Shown here: piece after piece, positions 25,437-34,747 of the stretch
Layout of the letters: each line of letters begins with the position of its first letter
Position numbering within the stretch: position 1 is the stretch's first letter
NCBI RefSeq assembly: GCF_009498275.1
Contig: NZ_CP045643.1
Location: forward strand, 496,001-560,000
Direction: 5' to 3'
Length of the DNA stretch: 64,000 bases
From: Streptomyces fagopyri
GTDB lineage: Bacteria > Actinomycetota > Actinomycetes > Streptomycetales > Streptomycetaceae
Position numbers and translations under genes: made by a program
The notes under the pieces: generated by a model
Told to the model about the DNA's origin: nothing
The model's database searches: none
The model's input: only the letters and a program-made list of their open reading frames with translations

Positions 25437-25503
25437 GCACGCGGCACGCGGCACGCGGCACGCGGCACGCGGCACGCGGCACGCGGCACGCGGCACGCGG
25501 CAG
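25437..25503. repeat. 7-bp tandem repeat, GCGGCAC x8 plus partial copies
   Basis: Eight perfect copies of GCGGCAC (25441-25496), preceded by GCAC and followed by one copy with a single change (GCGGCAG). It lies between the convergent regulator and dehydrogenase genes, close to both stop codons. Confidence 0.93.
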
Positions 25504-25522
25504 GCGCCGAGGAAGTATCCGG

Positions 25523-26431
25523 TCAGGACGCGGCCTGGCGAGATGTGCGGTAGGTCGCGGCGACGTCCGCGCGCCCGAGTCCGTCGTCGGCGGCGCGGTG
25601 AAGACGTTCGCACACGACCTCCGCGATGCCCAGATGCAGGCCGGCGGCACGGGCGGTGTCGGTGATCAGGCCGGCGTCCTTGGCCGCCGCTTCGAGAGGG
25701 AACGAGGGGGTGTCGAGGTCGTCGTCGATCATCTTCGGACCCTTGCTCTGCACGTACGGGCTGTTGAGGCCGCTGCCGTCGATGACGTCGATGACCAGGC
25801 GCGGGTCCACTCCGAGGGTGTCGGCGAGAGTGAGCGACTCCGCGATACCCTCCACCGTCGTCAGGACCCAGGCGTTGTAGGCGAGTTTGAGGCTGCTCGG
25901 TTGACCGACCTCGTCGAGCCACACGGTGCGTGCGCCCACCGCGTCCAGGACCGGTCGCACCTCTTCGCGTGCCTCCTGCTGGGGAGAGGCCGCCAGCACG
26001 GTCAAAGTGCCGGCCACGGCCGGTTCCTTGGTGCCGAGGAGGGGGGCCTCGACATACGGGACGTTCAACCGGGCCGCCTGTTCCGCGAGATGACGGCCCC
26101 CTTCCGGGGAGACCGTGCACGTCTGCACCCACACCGGGTGGCCGTCCAGGACGTCACGGGCCTGGTCCATCACGCCTGCGACCACCTTCTCGTTCGCGAG
26201 CGCGGTCAGTACGACGTCGGCGCCGCGGCAGGCTTCGGCGGGCGTGTCGCACACCTCGGCGCCGGCGTCGGCCAGCGGTTCGGCGGCGGCGCGGTTGCGA
26301 TTCCACGCGCGCAGGCCCAGTCCCGCGGCGGCGATGTTGCGCGCCATGGCCTTCCCCATGGTGCCCGTCCCGAGTACCGCGACCACGGGCTCTCCCTGTC
26401 CGGACGCCGGCTTCCGGTTCGCTCCGCTCAT
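25523..26431 (-). CDS. NAD(P)-dependent beta-hydroxyacid dehydrogenase (glyoxylate/succinic semialdehyde reductase-like)
   Basis: 302 residues of the 3-hydroxyisobutyrate / 6-phosphogluconate dehydrogenase superfamily. VVAVLGTGTMGKAMARNIA is the cofactor loop with the family's GxGxMG pattern, VWVQTCTVSPEGGRHLAE the substrate loop, and GQPSSLKLAYNAW carries the catalytic lysine (KxxxN). ATG at 26431 has GGAGG six bases upstream. The gene follows an aldehyde dehydrogenase on the same strand after 93 bases, so the pair may interconvert succinic semialdehyde or a similar aldehyde with its alcohol and acid. This pairing is inference. Confidence 0.88.
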   Translation of the reverse strand: MSGANRKPASGQGEPVVAVLGTGTMGKAMARNIAAAGLGLRAWNRNRAAAEPLADAGAEVCDTPAEACRGADVVLTALANEKVVAGVMDQARDVLDGHPVWVQTCTVSPEGGRHLAEQAARLNVPYVEAPLLGTKEPAVAGTLTVLAASPQQEAREEVRPVLDAVGARTVWLDEVGQPSSLKLAYNAWVLTTVEGIAESLTLADTLGVDPRLVIDVIDGSGLNSPYVQSKGPKMIDDDLDTPSFPLEAAAKDAGLITDTARAAGLHLGIAEVVCERLHRAADDGLGRADVAATYRTSRQAAS

Positions 26432-26524
26432 CGTCGCGCCTCCAAGCACTCGGTCGGCGGCGCGCGCCGCGGGAGCCTATGCGCGCGTGCCAGTGGTGTC
26501 GACTGCCGCGCGGTACGCACGGGT

Positions 26525-27907
26525 TCAGGCGTCCTGGCCGATCCAGACGGTCTTGGCGTTCATGAACTCCCGCATGCCGAGGTCGGACAGTTCGCGTCCG
26601 TAGCCACTGCGCTTGACACCGCCGAAGGGGATTTCGGGATAACTGGTCGTGTTGCCGTTGATGAAGGCCATGCCCGACTGCACGTCGCGGACGAACAGTT
26701 CACGTTCGGCCTCGTCCTCGCTCCACAGGTTCGACCCGAGCCCGTAGGGGTGCCCGTTGGCCTCGTGGAGGGCCTCCTCCAGGGAGGGGACCGTCCACAC
26801 CTGTGCCACGGGACCGAAGACCTCCTCGTGATACATCCGCATCTCCGGGGTGACGTCGGTCAGCACAGTGGGCGGGTAGAACCAACCGGGCCCGTCCGGG
26901 CGTTGGCCGCCCAGCAGCACCGTCGCGCCCTTGCCGACGGCGTCGTCGACGTAGGACTCCACATCCCGCCGGCCGGACTCGGTGGCCAGCGGACCGACGT
27001 CCGTGCCCGCGTCCATCGGGTCGCCCACCACCAACGCGCCCATTTTCGCGACGAACATCTCGATGAACGCGTCGCCGATGTCCTGGTGAACGAAGAACCG
27101 CTTGCCGTTGATACAGGACTGACCGTTGTTCAGACACCGTGCCCTGACCGCGACATCGGTGGCCCGCTCCAGGTTCGTGGACGGCATCACGATGAACGGG
27201 TCGGACCCGCCGAGTTCGAGAACCACCTTCTTGATCTCGTCGCCGGCGATGGTGGCCACCGACCGTCCCGCCGGTTCGCTGCCCGTCAGGGTCGCGGCCG
27301 CCACCCTCGGGTCGCGCAGCACCTGCTCCACCCTCCCCGCCGAGATCAGCAGAGTCTGGAACACGTCGTCCGGGAAGCCCGCGTCACGGAAGAGTTCCTC
27401 CAGGTACAAGGCACACTGTGGGACGTTCGAGGCGTGCTTGAGCAGGCCCACGTTCCCCGCCATCAGAGCGGGCGCCGCGAACCGCATGGCCTGCCACAAC
27501 GGCAGGTTCCAGGGCATCACCGCGAGTACCACACCGATCGGCTGGTACGAGACGAACGTCTGCTTCGCGTGCACGCGACCGGCGTCACCCTCCATGTCCC
27601 GCAGGAACACGGGCCCCTGGGTGGCGTAGAACCGCAGCCCGTGCACGCACTTGACCACTTCCTCCTCAGCCGCACGGAAGGTCTTCCCCATCTCCGTGGT
27701 GATCATCTGGCTGACGCTCTCGATCTCCTTCTCCAGGCGTTCGGCCGCGTGTTGCAGCCATCCCGCCCGTTCCTCGACGCTCGTCAACCGGTACGAGGCG
27801 GCCGCGGCCGCCGCCCGGGCGAGCTTGTCCTCCAGTTCCTCAGGAGTCAGTTCGTCGAACCTCCTGAGGACCTCACCTGTCACGGGACTCGTCGTTGTAA
27901 TAGCCAT
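26525..27907 (-). CDS. Aldehyde dehydrogenase, succinate-semialdehyde dehydrogenase type
   Basis: 460 residues, full length for the compact NAD(P)-dependent succinic semialdehyde dehydrogenases. VVLAVMPWNLPLWQAMR is the cofactor-binding region, LELGGSDPFIV contains the general-base Glu, and ARCLNNGQSCINGKRFFV the catalytic cysteine. EEVFGPVAQVW and FINGNTTSYPEIPFGGVKRS also match. The first ATG of the open frame (27928) lacks family similarity; the ATG at 27907 opens the conserved AITTTSPVTGEVL start and is used. Likely oxidises succinic semialdehyde to succinate in GABA or 4-hydroxybutyrate turnover, with the downstream reductase. Confidence 0.92.
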   Translation of the reverse strand: MAITTTSPVTGEVLRRFDELTPEELEDKLARAAAAAASYRLTSVEERAGWLQHAAERLEKEIESVSQMITTEMGKTFRAAEEEVVKCVHGLRFYATQGPVFLRDMEGDAGRVHAKQTFVSYQPIGVVLAVMPWNLPLWQAMRFAAPALMAGNVGLLKHASNVPQCALYLEELFRDAGFPDDVFQTLLISAGRVEQVLRDPRVAAATLTGSEPAGRSVATIAGDEIKKVVLELGGSDPFIVMPSTNLERATDVAVRARCLNNGQSCINGKRFFVHQDIGDAFIEMFVAKMGALVVGDPMDAGTDVGPLATESGRRDVESYVDDAVGKGATVLLGGQRPDGPGWFYPPTVLTDVTPEMRMYHEEVFGPVAQVWTVPSLEEALHEANGHPYGLGSNLWSEDEAERELFVRDVQSGMAFINGNTTSYPEIPFGGVKRSGYGRELSDLGMREFMNAKTVWIGQDA

Positions 27908-28360
27908 GGTTCGACGATATGACCGCACCAGAGGGCCCGCAATTCACCCATTTGCCCTCTTGTTCGAGATGTGCTTGCGGTGACACCGGTCATCAGGATC
28001 CACACCCTCCGCCTCCGCCGGAGATCCGCGTTTCAACGGTGCCGGCCCGTCGAGCGGCAGGACCGCCCGATGCCGATCTCCAACACGACACCGGATGCAC
28101 GAGATGCGCAGACATGCGACCCTTGATATACGCGACATACGGCAGGGCGCGGACCGGCGATTTCCCCGCGTGTTCCTTTCCCGCGTGCGCATTCACGCGA
28201 GCGCTTTCACGCGAGCACAACGCAGCCGGCCGTATGCGCCGTCGCGACACACGAACGCGGCGACCACGGTCGGCGCCGTCCACGGCGCACGATCCCTACT
28301 CCGCTCGTTCGCTCGCCGCCAAGGCCGAGCGCGCCTTGCACGCCGAGGAAGTGGAAGCAC
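27908..28360. other. Intergenic region with short direct repeats
   Basis: About 450 bases between the divergent aldehyde dehydrogenase and secreted hydrolase genes. No gene is supported. TTCACGCGAGC occurs twice, at 28192 and 28206 (14-base period), about 150 bases upstream of the hydrolase start, a possible activator or regulator site. Confidence 0.45.
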
Positions 28361-29203
28361 ATGGCCACCTCTGCGATCTTCACCTCAGGTGTGGGCAGAC
28401 TCGTCCTCGGAGCGGCTGTGCTCTCCGCCCTGACCCTGGTGCCGGCTCACGCCGCGGACGATCTCGGCAGGGCGCCGGGTGGGCAGAAGCCGACCGTGGT
28501 ACTCGTGCACGGGGCCTTCGCCGACGGGTCCAGCTGGAACGGAGTGGTACAGCGCTTGCAGCAGGACGGTTATCAGGTCATCGCTCCGCCCAATACGCTG
28601 CGCGGCCTACCGCAGGACTCGACGTACTTGAACAGTCTCCTGAAGACCATCAAGGGGCCGGTCGTCCTCGTCGGACACTCCTACGGCGGCGAGGTGATCT
28701 CGCAGGCGGCGTCGGGGCTCGACAACGTCAAGGCACTCGTGTACGTCAACGCGATCATGCCCGACAAGGGTGAGTCGTTCGCCGGCCTCTCCGCCAAGTT
28801 CCCGGCCGCACCGCTCGCCAAGGCGCTCAGACAGGTCCCGTTCCGCAACGGCGACGGCACCACGGGCACGGACCTGTACATCCAGCCCTCGAAGCTCCAC
28901 GCGACCTTCGCGCAGGACCTCTCGCGGCAGCAGGCGTCCGTGATGGCGGCGACGCAGCGCCCGATCGCACAGTCGGCGTTCACCGACAAGCTCACCGCGG
29001 CGGCCTGGCGGGACAAGCCGGTCTACGTACTCGTCGGCACGCAGGACCGGGCCATCAACCCGAACCTCGAGCGCTTCGAGGCCAAGCGCGCGCACGCGCG
29101 CAAGACGGTGGAGATCAACGCCTCGCACGTGTCCTTGATCTCCCAACCCCAGGCGGTCACGGACCTCATCGTGAGCGCGGCCCATGACTCGGGTCACCAG
29201 TGA
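28361..29203 (+). CDS. Secreted alpha/beta hydrolase
   Basis: 280 residues with a Sec signal peptide (hydrophobic LVLGAAVLSALTLV, cleavage near AHA at residue 32). The mature chain is an alpha/beta-hydrolase: oxyanion region VVLVHGAFADGSSWN, nucleophile elbow GHSYGGE, acid in LVGTQDRAINP, and catalytic His in INASHVSLISQP. This group includes salicylate-esterase-like and chloride-independent 'haloperoxidase-like' hydrolases; substrate is not predictable. The ATG has GAGGAAGTGGAAG upstream. The enzyme acts outside the cell or in the envelope. Confidence 0.9.
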   Translation: MATSAIFTSGVGRLVLGAAVLSALTLVPAHAADDLGRAPGGQKPTVVLVHGAFADGSSWNGVVQRLQQDGYQVIAPPNTLRGLPQDSTYLNSLLKTIKGPVVLVGHSYGGEVISQAASGLDNVKALVYVNAIMPDKGESFAGLSAKFPAAPLAKALRQVPFRNGDGTTGTDLYIQPSKLHATFAQDLSRQQASVMAATQRPIAQSAFTDKLTAAAWRDKPVYVLVGTQDRAINPNLERFEAKRAHARKTVEINASHVSLISQPQAVTDLIVSAAHDSGHQ

Positions 29204-29342
29204 GCGGTCCTGACGAAGGCGCCCTTACGGTCGTGCAGTTGGCGGCCGCCCGGCACCGTGCGGTGGGTTCAGCACGCAAGCCCCTTCTCTGGGGAACGAC
29301 TTCTGGACTTCGCGCGGAGCCGTGTGGCAACATCACGTCCAT

Positions 29343-29359
29343 CAGGTGATCAACACCTG
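29343..29359. promoter_or_regulatory. Inverted repeat upstream of DUF3293 gene
   Basis: CAGGTG-ATCAA-CACCTG is a perfect 6-bp inverted repeat 83 bases upstream of the GTG at 29442. A second small palindrome, AAGGGG-GT-CCCCTT at 29413-29426, lies just before the ribosome site. Either could be an operator or leader structure. Confidence 0.4.
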
Positions 29360-29441
29360 GTAATTGAGGTCGTCCCGCGTCAGCGGGCGCGCAGATCTCC
29401 CTGCCGGCCGGTAAGGGGGTCCCCTTTCGAAGGAGACTCCT

Positions 29442-30005
29442 GTGCCTGCCGTTTCTCATTTCGCCGAGCCCACGCAGTGGCCGAACTATCTGCGCGCGGT
29501 CGTGGACATCGCCTTCCCCGCGTACAGCGTTCGTGTTGCGCCGGGACCTCTGGACGGCGTAGAGGGTCTGCCGTATCCGCTCGACAGCGCGCACACGATC
29601 CACATCGTCACCGCTTTCAATCCCCACGGACGCCACACCACCGCGCGGGCCAATCTCCGAGCACAGCATGAGTTGCTGCACAACATCGGTCTGCGTGGAC
29701 TGCGGTGGTGGCCGGCCGTCGGAGGCGACCCGGTCGGCACCCACGCGGAAATCAGCGCAGCCGTCGTCGGCCTGGACGACGCCCGGGCCCGGTCTCTGGG
29801 CCGACGGTTCGGCCAGGACGCCGTGTTCGCGTGGTCACCGAGCTCATGGCGACTCCTGGCCTGCGCCGACACGGCCCACGACACGGTCCTCACCGGCCGG
29901 CACGCCGACCTCCTCACCCCACCACCCCACCGGTTCCGCCGCCAGGAAGCCGTCTCTGTTCCCAGGAGACACCTTTCGGGTGCCGCCTCGACACCCTCCG
30001 GCTGA
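29442..30005 (+). CDS. DUF3293-like protein
   Basis: 187 residues, cytoplasmic. The core resembles DUF3293: IHIVTAFNPHGRHTTARANL, HAEISAAVVGLDDARARSL, then LGRRFGQDAVFAWSPSSWRL. This small family is widespread in bacteria with no known function. GTG start has AAGGAG six bases upstream. The C-terminal 35 residues are unrelated to the family. It stands alone between the secreted hydrolase and the large fusion gene. Confidence 0.72.
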   Translation: MPAVSHFAEPTQWPNYLRAVVDIAFPAYSVRVAPGPLDGVEGLPYPLDSAHTIHIVTAFNPHGRHTTARANLRAQHELLHNIGLRGLRWWPAVGGDPVGTHAEISAAVVGLDDARARSLGRRFGQDAVFAWSPSSWRLLACADTAHDTVLTGRHADLLTPPPHRFRRQEAVSVPRRHLSGAASTPSG

Positions 30006-30036
30006 CCCCGGCGACGTCGTCGAGGCGGGCGGCGCG

Positions 30037-32814
30037 TCACCACGCGGGGTAACGGTCCAACCAGTACGGGTCCCAGCCACCGTGGTACTCGCCACCGCCG
30101 GGTGAGTCGGTGAACTGGGCCACGAGGTCGCGGGCCAGAGTGTCGGCGACCCAGGCCAGTTCGTGGCGGCTGACCAGGTCGACGGGCAGTGCCTCGACGC
30201 CGTGCACCGCCCCGAGCAGTGCGCCGGTCACACAGGCGACCGAGTCACCGTCCGGCGCCATGGCGGCGAAGCGCAGCGCGTCGTGCACCTGGGCCGGTTC
30301 GGGGAAGGAGGCGGCCACATACAGGCCGCCGAGCAGGGCCGAGGGCGCGGTGGCGTCCGGCGCGAGTCCTGCGAGGCGTCCCGCGTCCGCGGGCCGCTCC
30401 TCGGCCTCTCGCAACGCCGCTCGAAGCCGGCCTCTTTCATCAGCGGTCAGGCCGCGATCGGCGTCAGGGAGGGCGTCTAGACCGTCCAGCAGGGCTTGCC
30501 GCACCTGCGACTGCCCGCCGAGCCGGTCCACCCGCGTCGGCGGACCGCTGGTCAGGCAATGGCTGACCAGCACGGCCGCATGGGCCGCCGCGGCCTGCGC
30601 CTCCGGGTCGCCGTGCGTGAGCGCGGCGACCTCTCGCGCCAACTTGGCCGACCGCGCGGGGTCTTGCGCGGCTCCGACAACAGCGACGGGAAGGGTACGG
30701 GTGAGCGCGTGACAGCCCCGACTCGTCGTAGACATCCCCAAGTTGCCGTGCTCGGTCTTCGACAGGGCCGTCACGGTCGCCGGTGCCGAACCGCGCCGCT
30801 GTGCCAGCACGGGCACCTGGGCGAGCCAGCCGTCCGGCCATGCCCTGTCGCCGTGGGCCCAGCGCCGCCGCATCCGCTCGACCTCGATCCCCTGCAGGGC
30901 CGCCCACCGGCAGTAGGCGTGCCACACCACGGACGGCGGATGGCAGATGCCCTTGTGGTTGCCGCGCACGCCGGCACGGATCGCGCCCTCGGCGGTGAAG
31001 CAGGCCAACTGGGTGCTGACCCCGGCTCGCAGCGGGCCGTCCGCCGACAGTTCGCCCCGGGCCGCACCCAGTGTGTCTCCCAGCGCCAGGCCCAGCATCA
31101 TCCCGCGCACCCGCGACGCCGCCCGCTTCTCGTTCAGGAACTCCCTTTGCCTCTCCGGCTCCTCCTCAGGAACCAGGTCCAGTTCCTCCTCACTCTGCTC
31201 GGCAGGCGCCCGGTCCCGGTCCCGCGGCGCGACGCGGTGGGCCAGGACCGGTCCGGCCGTGGTCGGATCAGTTCCCGCGACGCCCGGACCGGTCGGCTGC
31301 GAGCCTCCCGCGCGCCCGGTGGTCAGCTCGTGCACCGCCTCGCGCATCTGCGGGTGGGCATCGAGATACCAGCCACTGGTCAGCACCCGGCGCAGGTCGT
31401 TCAGAGCCGTCCGGGATTCGGTGCCGGTGGCCAGGTGGCTGTAGACCGCGGCGACGGCCGGGGTGCGGCTCTGCCCGGCAAAGCAGTGGAGCAGGACCCG
31501 CTTGCCCTCCTGACGCAACCGCAGCACGTGGCGGGCGGCCTGATCCAGGACGTAGTGAAGGTTGGCGTTCGCCCCCTGGCTGTCCACCAGCCACACGCGG
31601 ATGTGTTCTACGTCGGTGCCCTGCAGGATCGGATCCGTGCCGGTTCGGCACAGCGAGACCACGGCTTCGACAGGGACCGGCCCGGCGCCCTGGGCCAGCG
31701 CCAGGTTGCCGAGCACCACCCCGGGGTCGTGCGGGTGGGGCACGGCGAAGCCACGATGGCCGCCGACGGACATACGGGGTGCCGAGGGCCAGCCCTGGGC
31801 GTCGTCACCCCCGCCCCGGGCCGTGCGCACCGCCAGTCGGACCAGGTCGGCTGCGGCGAGGCCGGGCCAACCGTGCACAACCCGCTGCCACTCCAACGGG
31901 ATACCGGAGCACCCCCAGCGCGCGCCGAGAAGGGCGCCCGCGATCGCCGCGACGGTGTCCGTGTCCGTCCCGGCCCGCACCGCCGCCTCCAGGGCGAGGC
32001 CGAAGTGCTGCGCGGGGAAACTGCGTTCGGCGGGGTTCGACTCGGGGACAGCCGTGCGCGTGATCGCCGACCATGCGGCCTGAAGGGCGTGAACGACCCA
32101 GCCGTTGTGGGCGAAATGATGCGGCGGATCGGCCTCCGCCTGGTCCAGCCGCTCGGCCCAGACCGCGCGACGCTCGGTGGGGATCAGGTCCAGGCCGGCC
32201 CGCACGCCGTCGAAGGTTCCGTGCAGCACCGCGGTGCGGATACCGGAGCACCACAGCACACAGGCATCGGCGCAGTCCGGATCCGGGTGGGTGAGCGCGC
32301 TGACGGCGATGGCGGCCTCGGCCATCTCGGCAACGTCGCCGAGGTGGGCGAGGGCGACCACGCCGGTGCGCATCAACGAGCCGTTCCCCGCGCTGCGGTC
32401 GTTGCCGGCGGTGAAGCTGCCGGCGGCGGCCAGCATCGCCGCGCCCGGTTCCGCGGAGGCGCCGCCCGCGGCGCCCAGGACGGCGCGGGTCTGGGAGCCG
32501 ACGTCACTGGCGCCACCGCTGAGCCAGCCCTGGAAGTTGACGGCGATCGCGTCAAGGGCCTCCGGCGTCCGCAGATCCGCTCCGTCGGCCGCGACCTCGG
32601 CGACGCAGACCTGCATCTGGGTGTCGTCGGAGTACTCGCCGGGCTCGTACGGCCCCAGGCCGCCACCGATCATGCGCGGCCGCTGGTCCTCGCGCAGCGT
32701 CGCCTGGAACTCGTAGGGCACGCCCAACGCGTCGCCCACGGCCGCGCCGAGCAGTACACCGGCGGCCCGGTCGGTGGCCCGTGCGTCCAGGCGGGGCTGC
32801 GGGGCATGAGCCAT
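30037..32814 (-). CDS. ADP-ribosylglycohydrolase / tyrosine-phosphatase-like / ADP-ribosylglycohydrolase fusion
   Basis: 925 residues in three parts. N-terminal DraG/ARH domain (about 10-330) is complete: AGVLLGAAVGDALGVPYEF, the metal ligands YSDDTQMQ at 62-67, NGSLMRTGVVAL, and DTDTVAAIAGALLGARWG at 284-301. The middle (about 355-500) is a cysteine phosphatase-like domain with the CX5R loop LLHCFAGQSRTPAVAA (Cys444, Arg450). After a charged linker, a second ARH domain (about 565-900) has MMLGLALGDTLGAARGE but reads VSTQL where DDTQM should be, though DGDSVACVTGALLG remains. ATG at 32814 has GGAG five bases upstream. It probably removes ADP-ribose from a target; why a phosphatase is built in is unknown. 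Confidence 0.9.
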   Translation of the reverse strand: MAHAPQPRLDARATDRAAGVLLGAAVGDALGVPYEFQATLREDQRPRMIGGGLGPYEPGEYSDDTQMQVCVAEVAADGADLRTPEALDAIAVNFQGWLSGGASDVGSQTRAVLGAAGGASAEPGAAMLAAAGSFTAGNDRSAGNGSLMRTGVVALAHLGDVAEMAEAAIAVSALTHPDPDCADACVLWCSGIRTAVLHGTFDGVRAGLDLIPTERRAVWAERLDQAEADPPHHFAHNGWVVHALQAAWSAITRTAVPESNPAERSFPAQHFGLALEAAVRAGTDTDTVAAIAGALLGARWGCSGIPLEWQRVVHGWPGLAAADLVRLAVRTARGGGDDAQGWPSAPRMSVGGHRGFAVPHPHDPGVVLGNLALAQGAGPVPVEAVVSLCRTGTDPILQGTDVEHIRVWLVDSQGANANLHYVLDQAARHVLRLRQEGKRVLLHCFAGQSRTPAVAAVYSHLATGTESRTALNDLRRVLTSGWYLDAHPQMREAVHELTTGRAGGSQPTGPGVAGTDPTTAGPVLAHRVAPRDRDRAPAEQSEEELDLVPEEEPERQREFLNEKRAASRVRGMMLGLALGDTLGAARGELSADGPLRAGVSTQLACFTAEGAIRAGVRGNHKGICHPPSVVWHAYCRWAALQGIEVERMRRRWAHGDRAWPDGWLAQVPVLAQRRGSAPATVTALSKTEHGNLGMSTTSRGCHALTRTLPVAVVGAAQDPARSAKLAREVAALTHGDPEAQAAAAHAAVLVSHCLTSGPPTRVDRLGGQSQVRQALLDGLDALPDADRGLTADERGRLRAALREAEERPADAGRLAGLAPDATAPSALLGGLYVAASFPEPAQVHDALRFAAMAPDGDSVACVTGALLGAVHGVEALPVDLVSRHELAWVADTLARDLVAQFTDSPGGGEYHGGWDPYWLDRYPAW

Positions 32815-32960
32815 GCGAACTCCATGAGGCGCTGTGGCGTGCGGATGACGGACCAGACGGGTAAGGGCGTGAAGGCAGCGGTCCCGGGCGGAATCAACCG
32901 GGACGACGCGGACACTGAATGCTGAAAAAGTGCCGCTCATCAGCACATCGACGCTTCGTC

Positions 32961-32990
32961 AGTCTGGCACCGCATCCCACTTATCGTCAA
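32961..32990 (-). promoter_or_regulatory. Candidate promoter of the ADP-ribosylglycohydrolase fusion gene
   Basis: On the minus strand TTGACG (32990-32985) and CAGACT (32966-32961) are separated by 18 bases, resembling a vegetative promoter, and lie about 150 bases upstream of the ATG. Confidence 0.35.
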
Positions 32991-33032
32991 TGGGACGAGA
33001 GTGAAGGTTCACCAAGGCGGGTACCTCGAACC

Positions 33033-33071
33033 GCGCGATCCACGGAGCGCGCGATCCACGGAGCGCGCGAG
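33033..33071. repeat. 16-bp tandem repeat (GCGCGATCCACGGAGC), 2.4 copies
   Basis: Two perfect 16-base copies and a partial third lie in the 335-base gap between the fusion gene and the PLP enzyme gene. No gene is supported in the gap. Confidence 0.85.
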
Positions 33072-33149
33072 TGCGCGCCGAGCACCAGCCCTCCTGGGAG
33101 GTGTTGAGGGGGTTGCGCCGCTCCCGACTCCTCGGGCGGGGAGTAGCCG

Positions 33150-34130
33150 TCAACGCCCGCGGACGGGATCCACACCCACCCAGTGGCGATAGGCGTCCAC
33201 GTCGACGTTGCTTCCGCACACGATCGTGGCCACGTGTCGACCGGCGAAGCGGTCCCGGTCTTCGAGGATCGCCGCGATGCCGAGCGCCGCCGACGGTTCG
33301 ACGACGAGGCCGGCGTGATCGAGGAGCATCCGCATACCGGCGGTGATCGACGACTCCCGAACCAGGACGGCGTCGTCAGCGACGACCAGGAGGTCGTGCA
33401 GGACGGCCGGGATGGGACGCCGGCCGGCGACGCCGTCGGCAATGGTGTCGGTCGAGTCGGTGGTGACGACGCGCCGCCCGCGCCACGAGCGTGTCATCGC
33501 CGGTGCGCCCAGCGGCTGGACGCAGATCACCTCGACTTCGGGTGCCGCGGCCTTCACCACATGACCCACGCCGGTGGCCAGCGCACCGCCGCCGAGAGCG
33601 ATCAGGACGGTGTCGAACGACGGTACGGTGTCGACCAGTTCCAGGCCTATGGTCGCCGCGCCCTCGCAGGTCTCGATGTCCAGGCTGTCTTCGAGCAGCC
33701 GGATGCCGTCGTACCGCGCGATGGCCGCCGCCCGCTCGCGAGCCATCTCGTGGTCTCCGTCCACCAGTTCCAGACCGGCGCCCAGCGCGCGGATGCGGTC
33801 GAGCTTGGCCGCGGTCGCGAAGCGGGACGCCACGACAGTCACCTCGAGTCCCCGGCCGCGACCGGACCAAGCGAGCGCCTGGCCGAGGTTGCCCGCGCTG
33901 GCGCACACCACGTCTCGCGAGCCATTCGCAGCGAGCAGACTCGCGACGACCTCGGTACCGCGGGCCTTGAAACTGCGTACCGGATTCGCCGTTTCGAGCT
34001 TGATGCTCACCTCGCACCCGAGGCCGGGCTCCAGCGCCTCACAGCGATACAGCGGAGTGTCGAGGAAAACCGGGTCGATGACCCGGCGTGCTGCCCGGAT
34101 CCGGGAAGTGTCGAGACGCGTCTTCTGCAC
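33150..34130 (-). CDS. PLP-dependent fold-type II enzyme, threonine dehydratase-like
   Basis: 326 residues. The PLP lysine lies in PVRSFKARGTEV, cofactor phosphate is held by ALGGGALATGVG, and CASAGNLGQALAW is the substrate-recognition asparagine loop; these are the marks of threonine/serine dehydratases and racemases. There is no C-terminal ACT domain, so it resembles catabolic or biosynthetic branch enzymes. GTG at 34130 (QKTRLDTSRIRAARRV) is chosen; the longer open frame to 34343 adds unrelated sequence. No neighbouring partner reveals the substrate. Ornithine-cyclodeaminase-coupled or ectoine-related pathways can be excluded from the context. Confidence 0.85.
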   Translation of the reverse strand: MQKTRLDTSRIRAARRVIDPVFLDTPLYRCEALEPGLGCEVSIKLETANPVRSFKARGTEVVASLLAANGSRDVVCASAGNLGQALAWSGRGRGLEVTVVASRFATAAKLDRIRALGAGLELVDGDHEMARERAAAIARYDGIRLLEDSLDIETCEGAATIGLELVDTVPSFDTVLIALGGGALATGVGHVVKAAAPEVEVICVQPLGAPAMTRSWRGRRVVTTDSTDTIADGVAGRRPIPAVLHDLLVVADDAVLVRESSITAGMRMLLDHAGLVVEPSAALGIAAILEDRDRFAGRHVATIVCGSNVDVDAYRHWVGVDPVRGR

Positions 34131-34747
34131 GGCACAGCAGCCTAACGTGAGCAATTGCCCACATCCCATGGACCGACAGGGCAGTTCAGGTCGCCTGGGC
34201 TTCAGGGCGATCGACGAGGTGTCCGCGGGCGAATCGGGCTCCGTCATGAGCCGGGCCGAACCGCGGATGCCCCGACGGTGACCGGCCTGCGTGACGCCCT
34301 CGACTGCCTTTACGGGGCGCCTTTTCCCCAAGTAGCCACCCAACGGGGCGAGTCACACCATCGTGGTCCACGCGACAGCGCCAGGGTCCAGGCAGACTCT
34401 GGCCCGCACGGCCGGGGAGCCGCGTCCGGCAGCCCGGTCGATCGCCTGGTCCACCATCGGCTCGGGCCTGGCCGGCGACACCACCCGTCACTGAGTTCGC
34501 AGTCCCCCGTAGAGTCGCCGCCGGGCCGGTGTGCGTTCCGGCGGAGGCGATTACCTCGACTACCTCGACGTCGGTGTTCTGTGCTCAGGAGGAGATGGTG
34601 TTGTCGGTTGCCAGACCCCCGGACGGCCACGTTCATTCGCCTGTCGAGGGTCGCGGACCGTCCTGACTCACCCGTGCGTGGAAGGCCACGTCGACCGCAT
34701 CGAATCGACCGCCGGCGGCACCCCGGCGACACCCCGGAGGTACCCCT
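34131..34747. other. Interval without a recognised gene
   Basis: About 620 bases upstream of the PaaI gene. Long open frames exist on both strands but are arginine/proline-rich and unlike any family I know. I see no repeat or hairpin of note. Confidence 0.5.

Noticed and set aside
25437..25503. Possible CRISPR array
   Set aside because: Repeats are contiguous 7-mers without spacers; no cas genes nearby.
25598..27922. Long plus-strand open frame opposite the dehydrogenase genes
   Set aside because: Antisense shadow; both minus-strand genes have intact catalytic motifs and ribosome sites.
30496..32925. 809-codon plus-strand open frame
   Set aside because: Antisense shadow of the ADP-ribosylglycohydrolase fusion.
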